From the NCBI GenBank assembly GCA_000310025.1, contig FN649732.1, positions 1,305,855 to 1,343,828 of the forward strand: a stretch of DNA of 37,974 bases. Direction: 5' to 3'. This document shows positions 32,601 to 37,974 of this stretch, in pieces. The notes beneath the pieces are model-generated. The model ran no database searches. It was not told the DNA's origin and saw only the letters and a program-made list of their open reading frames with translations. This stretch comes from Ectocarpus siliculosus. Its lineage: Eukaryota > Sar > Phaeophyceae > Ectocarpales > Ectocarpaceae. A program made the position numbers and the translations under genes. The stretch's first letter is position 1, and the number at the start of each line of letters is the position of its first letter.

Positions 32601-33426
32601 CCGTCCAAACCATCGACAACACAAGGCACTCAGCAAGGAAGAAATGGTAACGCATTGTTGTTTGCAGAGCTGTGTTGCATGGTCAGTTACACAACACGAC
32701 ACAACCGCGATACGAAGGTTGTGCTGCAAACGTCGACAACACAAGACACCCCAGCAAGGAAGATTGGCAACTTGTTTCTGTCTTTAGAGGAGCTGTGCTG
32801 CATCGTCAAGGACGTCGACAACACAAGACGCCCCAGAAAGGAAGAACTGGTATTACTATGTTCTGGTCTTTGGAGGAGCTGTGTTGTACCATCAGACACG
32901 TCGACCACACAAAGACACCGACATGGAAAAACTGGCAAAAGTCTGTATGTAGAGGCAGCCTTTCAAAATGGCAACGGTTTGAGCCCTCCCTCAAGATCGT
33001 TTGAAAAATGTGCCGTTTTGGAGCCACCCTAGCTGGAACGGATGAGCACACCCCGTAGACCGACCTTGAAAGCTCGATTGCTCCGCAACCAAGAGGGTGC
33101 TATCGAAAACCGACCGACGCGGGCAAGTAAACTTCTCAATCCACTCCCTTCGGCATTGGCAACCTGTCCATCAGGGATAACCGAGCTAGGATGAAGTTAG
33201 TGGCCTAGCGTGCCCAAAGCCGACCCCCATAAAACAATCGTTCAAGCTCTTTCTGTTGTGTCCGTCTGCAAACCTTCGAGCGTAAGATCTTCCTCAGCAG
33301 CGTCGTCTTGCCCGCGCCGAGGAAGCCGGTCACGATCGTCACCGGAAGCACCGGCCGCTGTCGAGTGGCGTCGTACTGCCTCTTCTCGTACATCCGGTAC
33401 AGGTTAGCCTCCGATTCTGCATCCAT
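26629..33426 (-). CDS. CobW/COG0523-family GTPase, putative metal chaperone (11 exons, 655 residues)
   Basis: Exons in transcript order: 33426-33274, 32409-32213, 31168-31073, 30456-30283, 29992-29854, 29419-29166, 28751-28665, 28189-28025, 27926-27872, 27650-27471, 27096-26629. All keep phase. Exon 6 may start 3 bases later. Motifs: P-loop GFLGAGKTT (34-42), NEYG (61-64), metal-binding CVCC (89-92), ETSGVSDP (124-131), NKAD (198-201), then the C-terminal domain from FQDW (339) through VRVKG to VVIGVGMD. The family comprises GTPases that deliver or insert zinc, cobalt or other metals. No METAP1-binding motif typical of ZNG1 is visible at the N-terminus, so the client is unknown. The usual His-rich linker is replaced by a Ser/Gly-rich one (about 265-310). 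After residue 422 a 233-residue extension repeats a C-terminal-domain-like pattern. No targeting peptide is seen, so it is probably cytosolic. Confidence 0.85.
27375..27450 (-). repeat. Short terminal copy of the dispersed repeat in CobW intron 10
   Basis: TTTGTAGGGGTGCGAGGTCA, AAGGCATGCAAACATGAGAG and then a C tract match the conserved terminal 75 bases of the family. It lies wholly in the intron between exons 27650-27471 and 27096-26629. Confidence 0.65.
28021..28189 (-). CDS. Alternative last exon of the CobW gene (422-residue form)
   Basis: If the 98-base intron 28024-27927 is retained, exon 8 reads on for one more Gly codon and meets TGA at 28021-28023. That TGA is part of the donor itself (GG followed by GTGAGAG). 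The short form ends just after the core C-terminal domain, at a normal length for the family. Which form is made cannot be told from sequence. Confidence 0.5.
28632..28666 (-). repeat. Hexamer repeat of potential splice donors after CobW exon 7
   Basis: On the coding strand the exon ends at AG and is followed by GGTAAAGGTAAC, GGTAAAGGTATA and GGTAAGGG: five donor-like GGTA words at six-base steps. Only the first gives an uninterrupted frame; any later one would include an in-frame TAA. Confidence 0.7.
29690..29815. repeat. Tandem duplication in CobW intron 5
   Basis: Two copies of a roughly 63-base unit (ACAAACCTCTCTGACC... and ACAAACCTCTCTAACC..., each ending near GAGAACC.AAGCA) lie side by side. 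They differ at several positions and by a short A-tract. Confidence 0.6.
30585..30605 (+). repeat. Short interstitial telomere-like sequence
   Basis: The string GAGGGTTAGGGTTGGTTAGG contains two TTAGGG words, one slightly displaced, in CobW intron 3. It is too short to mean much; chance or a trace of break repair are both possible. Confidence 0.35.
31497..31735. mobile_element. MITE-like element, copy 2
   Basis: It matches the 21,598 and 34,398 copies (GATTTCCAAAACTCGATTAC, ATGGCGGCGTTGGAACC, CTTCGTCGTGGAGTAATG). The ends are imperfect inverted repeats: CCGTAAGGTTGCAT on the left, ATACAACCTACGG on the right. It lies in CobW intron 2 and has no coding capacity. Confidence 0.65.
32398..32935 (-). 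repeat. Irregular tandem repeat copied from the CobW exon-2 splice acceptor
   Basis: About six units of 80-120 bases fill the 3' half of intron 1. A TCGACAACAC-like word recurs near 32,419, 32,531, 32,612, 32,731, 32,814 and 32,900. Units near 32,511 and 32,713 also carry the acceptor itself, ACGTTTGCAG followed by the exon's first codons (CACAACCTTCG). The one at 32,713 reaches further into exon-like sequence (HNLRIAVV against the true HNLRIAAVV). Splicing to either decoy leads to a stop, so the true acceptor at 32410 must be preferred. Confidence 0.7.
33050..33130. repeat. Fragment of the MITE-like family
   Basis: GACCGACCTTGAAAGCTCGA followed by TTGCTCCGCAACCAAGAGGG resembles the left third of the three full copies. 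The rest of the element is missing. It lies in CobW intron 1. Confidence 0.4.
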
Positions 33427-34397
33427 TTTCGCCAACGGATCGATCGATCGATCGATCGATTGATCCCCGCAGGATACGCCGGAACAAAAAACTTGGTCCA
33501 AGGCGGGAATGAAGAGAGAGCCACGATCGAAGTACACACGGGGGGGGATGAGGGGTTGAGATATGAAGTCAAGGTAGAGGACGGCAAGCTCTTTACAAGT
33601 TGTGGGTGCGGTGGCGTTTGTGTTTACTGGCGTCTCTCCCATAGACGCGCTGTTGTACACAAAATGCTCACCCACCAAGGTTCCCGCATCGCTTGTTGTT
33701 GACTGAAGCGGGCATCACTGGTACCTGAGCCTTAGGCTACAGTAAGGAACGCGAGAGGAAACCAGGTCACACGATTGGTCAACCGTTATGTAAGTTGACG
33801 TACAGCACCGTATGCAGCGTTTCTCGCCCTGGGGTCCCGGATAACACGGGACGGTACGATATGTGGATGTGGTCAGAATTGCCCGTGTCACCGACAAATG
33901 GAATACAAGCATGCAAGCATGCAAGCATGCAAGCATGCAAGCATGCAAGCATGCAAGCATGCAAGCATGCAAGCATGCAAGCATAAAGACGACAAGCACG
34001 TCCGTCACAGCGCCAGAGCCACCAGCCCCCCCAACACGTACCGATTTCAAGACCTGCCTCCGCTTCCCTCCACGCTCGAGCATTTTCGGCAAAACAACTT
34101 CCCTCTTCCCCGGTGACACAAACCCGTGCCCTTGGCTGAACCCACAAACGCAGTACTTGCAGCGTTAACAGCACTTTCAGCATGCTACCGACCAAAATAC
34201 TGCATTCGTCGCAAAATATACATAGATTGCCAATACTGCCGTAAACAGCTCTCACCCACACGATTAAGCTTGTACCTTTTGATGTCTCTTTGGCCCCGCT
34301 ATGCTACAGCAGTCGTATGCACACATCGATATTTGAACGAACAAGTTGGACAGAATGCCGGGAATCTCATCCAGAGTACTCTGTAGGGCTGATGTGG
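33427..34397. other. Upstream flank of the CobW gene with simple repeats
   Basis: No gene is seen. A GATC microsatellite lies at 33,437-33,463, immediately 5' of the CobW start codon and therefore in its leader or promoter. An octamer array (AAGCATGC, nearly ten units) occupies 33,907-33,984. The rest is unremarkable. Confidence 0.65.
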
Positions 34398-34628
34398 GCA
34401 GTTGCATGGCGTAAGATACCACCCCCCTTGACCGATTTCCAGAGCTTCAGAGCTTAATTACTCTGTAGGAGAAACGGTGACGGTGCCAAAATGGCGGCAC
34501 TGGAACCCTCTTATCGAGGGGCTTTTCCGAAAACGTACAATTTGATTGTGGCATCCTCTTTGTTGTGGAGTAATCGGGCTTGGACATCGATCAACAGGTG
34601 TGGTATCTTCCGTAACCTGCGGTAGAGC
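34398..34628. mobile_element. MITE-like element, copy 3
   Basis: The inverted ends CGTAAGATACCAC and GTGGTATCTTCCG are clear. The interior shares GACCGATTTCCAGAGCTTC, CGGTGCCAAAATGGCGGCA and TTGTTGTGGAGTAATCG with the other copies. It is intergenic and non-coding. Confidence 0.65.
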
Positions 34629-35190
34629 TGACTGTCTCTTTGCTTGGTTGCACCTTGTTCAAACTTTCAAACACATCATATATCACGCGTACTAGTTGCA
34701 TTCAATGCAGCCCTAGCGATGTGAACAGCTGCTGTACACGGGACACCGCGCCTGCTCTTCTACTGCTGTTGCACGTAGCGTCAGGTGCTGAGGTCGATGG
34801 CCGAGAATGTTCAATGCACGCAGACCAAGCGCGTGACTGACATGGTCCTAAAAGTAGGTCCCCCAGCATTACCTCAAACTTCACCTCAAATAAGTGTCGA
34901 TGCTTTTTCCCCTGCGTACTTAGACGTGTGTTTGTCTCCTCCGTCGGTGTTGCCACTGCTGCTCTGCTGCAGGAACTGACGACCTGCCATTGGACGCGAG
35001 TTCGGAGTAAGTTCGAAATTGGTGCGCAAGCCTCCTCTTCGAAAAAAAACAGGAAAAACGCCGTACTAGCTTTCTCTCTCGATCAAGCTGCCTCTCTTTC
35101 ACTCCCTCTTAGAGTTGAGCTTGGCGCAAAGGAAGCTGCAGCACAAGAGAGCACCCGACTCAGCCATCCCGACTCCAGGGAGATTCCAAC
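34629..35190. other. Intergenic, no gene seen
   Basis: No splice-bordered coding stretch is recognised. If 35,191 is a true start codon, this would hold its promoter and leader, but no TATA-like or other motif stands out. Confidence 0.45.
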
Positions 35191-35226
35191 ATGTTCAACG
35201 CACGGGCGCTGATTAGGAGCGGGCCG
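35191..35226 (+). CDS. Candidate short first exon, plus strand
   Basis: ATG at 35191 opens 12 codons (MFNARALIRSGP) closed by a strong donor GTGAGTAA in phase 0. The basic, acid-free start would suit a mitochondrial presequence. An open stretch after GTTGCAG at 35346 (VPHVRRAMDDRGMFGAM) could be the next exon in phase, but its donor is unclear. Support is only the ATG and the donor, so chance is a real possibility. Confidence 0.25.
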
Positions 35227-37108
35227 GTGAGTAACCCTGCAGTCGTGCACATCCCAAGGACAACAAGGATTTCTTAGCTTTTTTTTCTCGATCCCTCCCC
35301 CCACTTTCCACAGCAGGCTGAGATTTGACTGAGCGGCAGTTGCAGGGTGTGCCGCATGTACGACGTGCCATGGACGATCGGGGAATGTTTGGGGCAATGT
35401 GCGTCAAGTTCTCTTGGAGGGGTGTCACCGAACGTCAAATCTGTGTCTGTTGGATGGAGCTTTTGCGAAGTGATCAGCCTCTAAATTCGTACCCGCACAT
35501 ACGCACCCCACCAAGCTGCAGTTTTCTCGTTCCAATCATCCTTTTCAGTGATCCTTTTGCTTTGCTCATCCTGATGACTCGAGTCTCTCGTTGAAGCCAA
35601 AGCACAAGCGTGTCGACGATCTCAACCTTCAGCAGATCAAACCCTCTATCCACCCTCGACTTCCACGGAACGACAGATCTGTAGCAAGAGAGAAGGGTGC
35701 GCTTGAAGACGATGACATCATGAAATTTCACTTCAACTTAGACAAGGCTTTTTTTAGACTGTGAACTGCTGTAGGCTGTGGCGCACAGAAATTCATGTAC
35801 ACATCGAACAGCCGAGGGAAAGAGGAGGAGAACGCTGTGGATCAAACATGCCAGTTGTGGTGTGTCGTGTGTGATGCCCCGCCAACTGCTGTGGCTTGCG
35901 ATCAACAACGGCGTTGCCCCAAGTTTTTTCTCTTCTTGTGATGGGCTCGCGGTCATCCACATCCTCCGCAGCAATTCCACGGGAACCCGAACAACACGTT
36001 TTCTCCTCGCTCCTCACTGCTGTCTCTCGAAGTGCGTACCACCAGTGTTGTCTGTCGTTGGAGCACGCTCTTTCGGCGCCCTCGTTGTACGTATGTTGCC
36101 CAGCTACGCACGTACTCCACCCACACTAAAGTACAAACACACCCGTTTCGAGATTTGGAGGCATGAGGCGAATCTCAGGAGTGAACCGTTCGGTGAACGT
36201 CCCGATGTATCATATTTTCAGCAGTTTTATGGGTACCACCCGGCTCCCGAAACACCCACACACAGCAGCAAATAGTTGGGTGGAGCTGGCTTGATTGTTG
36301 AAACGGGGAACGCGAAGCTTAAGCTCGCCACCGTCGCCTCGCCTGGGAATCCCAAGACCTCATCCGGCCGTTCGTCGATGTCAAACATGCAATATATTGA
36401 ATAAACACCAAACTTTCGTGAGTGGGTTCTCTCTCGACCCCATAAAAGAGAGGGCAGAGAGTCCCATCTTGTCGTCTCCCTGACACTGCAGGATACCGGT
36501 AGTCGTTGAACGAGGAAGAGCTAAATAGATACCGCCGTTGTCGGGATTGTGCTCGATCTTCTATGTTCTCTGCAGCAGCGAAAGAGTCAACGTGTGGCCA
36601 ACAGCACGTGACGGCGCAACCGCGGTGGCCTACAGTAGGTACACGACGGACAGCAGGGTCTTTTGCGGCGCAACAAACACGTGTGCTGTGTCCGGAATGT
36701 ATCAGCAAGATTTTAAGCTGCAACATGGAAGGCGAAGCTGCTCTCTCAGATACAGTGCGGACGCCTGATGTATTCATGGTACATAACACCGCGTTTCGAA
36801 ATATACTCTTAGTTCCAGAGACCCCCCCCCCCCCTACCCCGTGCGACTCGCCGAATACCTCACGGTGCGCTTGGTGATGTGAGAGCCTGGTCCGGTGAGA
36901 ACCCGGAGTGCTCCGCCCCGGCTTTGTAGGAATGCGAGGTCAATGGTCTAACGTGTACGGCATTCACGACTATGAGAAATGAGTACACCCCCCCCTAGCC
37001 CGTGGTCCACGCATCGAATCGAAGGCCAGCAAGCCTAGTATGCATGGTGATGCAATGTTTGGCGCTTGACTCGTCCATGCGATGCCGTCATGTCTCTCAT
37101 CGCAACAG
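35227..37108. other. Possible intronic or intergenic stretch, exons not resolved
   Basis: Several fragments look faintly coding on the plus strand (after 35,345, after 35,972 and around 36,506-36,610, the last reading RYRRCRDCARSSMF). None has both borders and phase in order. Copy 6 of the dispersed repeat occupies 36,826-36,992. Confidence 0.35.
36826..36992 (-). repeat. 5'-truncated copy of the dispersed repeat
   Basis: It starts at GCGACTCGCCGAATACCTCA and runs to ATGAGTACACC plus a C tract, i.e. the conserved terminal 160 bases only. A C-rich run also precedes it at 36,823-36,840. The copy is close in sequence to 11,913-12,070. Confidence 0.75.
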
Positions 37109-37282
37109 GAGGCTGCCGCGGCACTGACAACGAGGTACCAGGAGCAGACAAGCAGCAACAACAATGCGTCGGACGCGGAGCAGCAACTCCGACAGCCCAT
37201 CTCGGCCTCCGAAGTAGACGAGGCTAGCCAGATGATCTTCCAGAGGGCCCCCGCCACCCCTTCTGGTCAGTCTAGTGCTTGA
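37109..37282 (+). CDS. Terminal exon of an unidentified plus-strand gene
   Basis: After TCTCATCGCAACAG the frame runs 57 codons to TGA at 37280-37282. It starts EAAAALTTRYQEQTSSNNN and contains DAEQQLRQPISASEVDEASQ and MIFQRAPATPSGQSSA. The Gln/Asn/Ser-rich start and helical-looking middle are protein-like and show codon preferences like the other exons in the window. Earlier exons must lie to the left beyond the repeat copy at 36,826. I do not recognise the product. Confidence 0.45.
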   Translation, partial: EAAAALTTRYQEQTSSNNNASDAEQQLRQPISASEVDEASQMIFQRAPATPSGQSSA

Positions 37283-37974
37283 GGCAGCTTAGTTTTTCAA
37301 AAGTTGCATCACGTTGGAGTCGACGAATCCGGCATGTCCTTCGCATGCCCACGTGTGTATGTCGTTTCGTCCGGTAGGGATGTAGGGATGCAAGGCTTAT
37401 TCGCTTGACAATCATTTGCATTGTGAGTTCATGAGCACCCCACACACACTGCGCACCTCTGATCGAAAGCCACCCCTCAGCCTGCGGCGCCGCCTACGCT
37501 TTTGTGAGGTTGAAGTGGTTTCCGTGCAGTCCACGCTGCCCCTGAAGCTGACACAATCGGTTAAGGATGATTTCGCCGTTTGATTGGTAACTCCGTGCTA
37601 TCTTGCCCAGCACATGAAACCTGATTCCGTACTACTGTGGAAAGTTTAGTGTGTGTGCTCGGTCCCATCCGTTCATCCCCTCTCTTGTCGGTGTTTGTTG
37701 CTCGGGCTTTCGGGTGTTGGGTGAACGGCTCGTGTCGTGTCATAGGGGTCCCTTTCTTGTTGGTTCCCTTCTCTTCTCTCTTTCTTCTCCTCCTCTGTGG
37801 GTGTCGTTCGTTTCAAAGCCTTGGATGGGAACGAAGGTAGCGTTGGACTTGAAACACAACACGCAGTACATTGGGTTGCGAATTCGAAGATTTTCTGTGA
37901 AAGATGGATGGAAGCCGCGATGCTTCGTACATCTTTCCTGTGTTGGACTACCGTACACGACACAAGATAACACA
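37283..37974. other. 3' flank with a worn repeat copy, otherwise nothing seen
   Basis: A degenerate terminal copy of the dispersed repeat lies at about 37,376-37,432 (GATGTAGGGATGCAAGG, CATTGTGAGTTCATGAGCAC and a C run). The remainder is pyrimidine-rich on the plus strand and shows no exon I can support. Confidence 0.45.

Overview
The window looks like nuclear DNA of a multicellular stramenopile, most likely a brown alga of the Ectocarpus type. This is inferred from style, not from a database match: GC-rich, Ser/Ala/Gly/Gln-biased exons separated by long introns (about 100 bp to over 1 kb) with clean GT-AG borders, many homopolymer and microsatellite tracts, dispersed short repeats, and one 304-base assembly gap. 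Nothing suggests bacterial operons.

Left half (531 to about 20,532, minus strand): one very large gene dominates. I followed 21 exons from 16,300 down to a stop at 531. Reading phase is preserved at every junction except one, giving more than 2,060 residues. A signal-peptide exon at 20,371-20,532 is the probable first exon. The predicted protein is a single-pass membrane protein. It has a secreted part built from repeated modules, a mucin/elastin-like stalk of about 40 hexapeptides (TLAPG[A/T]), a Pro/Thr-rich stretch, an acidic juxtamembrane segment, a Cys-rich transmembrane helix split over two exons, and a tail of about 1,100 residues that is mostly low complexity and ends in poly-Gln and repeated SPRPK. 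I do not recognise the family; a cell-surface receptor or adhesin is the natural guess.

Right half (26,629-33,426, minus strand): an 11-exon CobW/COG0523 GTPase gene, a putative metal chaperone. P-loop, CxCC metal motif and NKxD motif are all present. It can end at residue 422, or at residue 655 if a further intron is spliced, because the short-form stop codon sits inside a good splice donor. Its first intron carries repeats copied from its own exon-2 splice acceptor.

Between and beyond the genes: 20,677-26,628 has no gene I can support. It holds a short inverted-repeat element, an inverted pair of decayed coding copies, and a full copy of a dispersed repeat family that always ends in a C (or G) tract. 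From 33,427 to the right edge there are more repeats, one convincing plus-strand terminal exon (37,109-37,282) and one weak candidate first exon (35,191-35,226).
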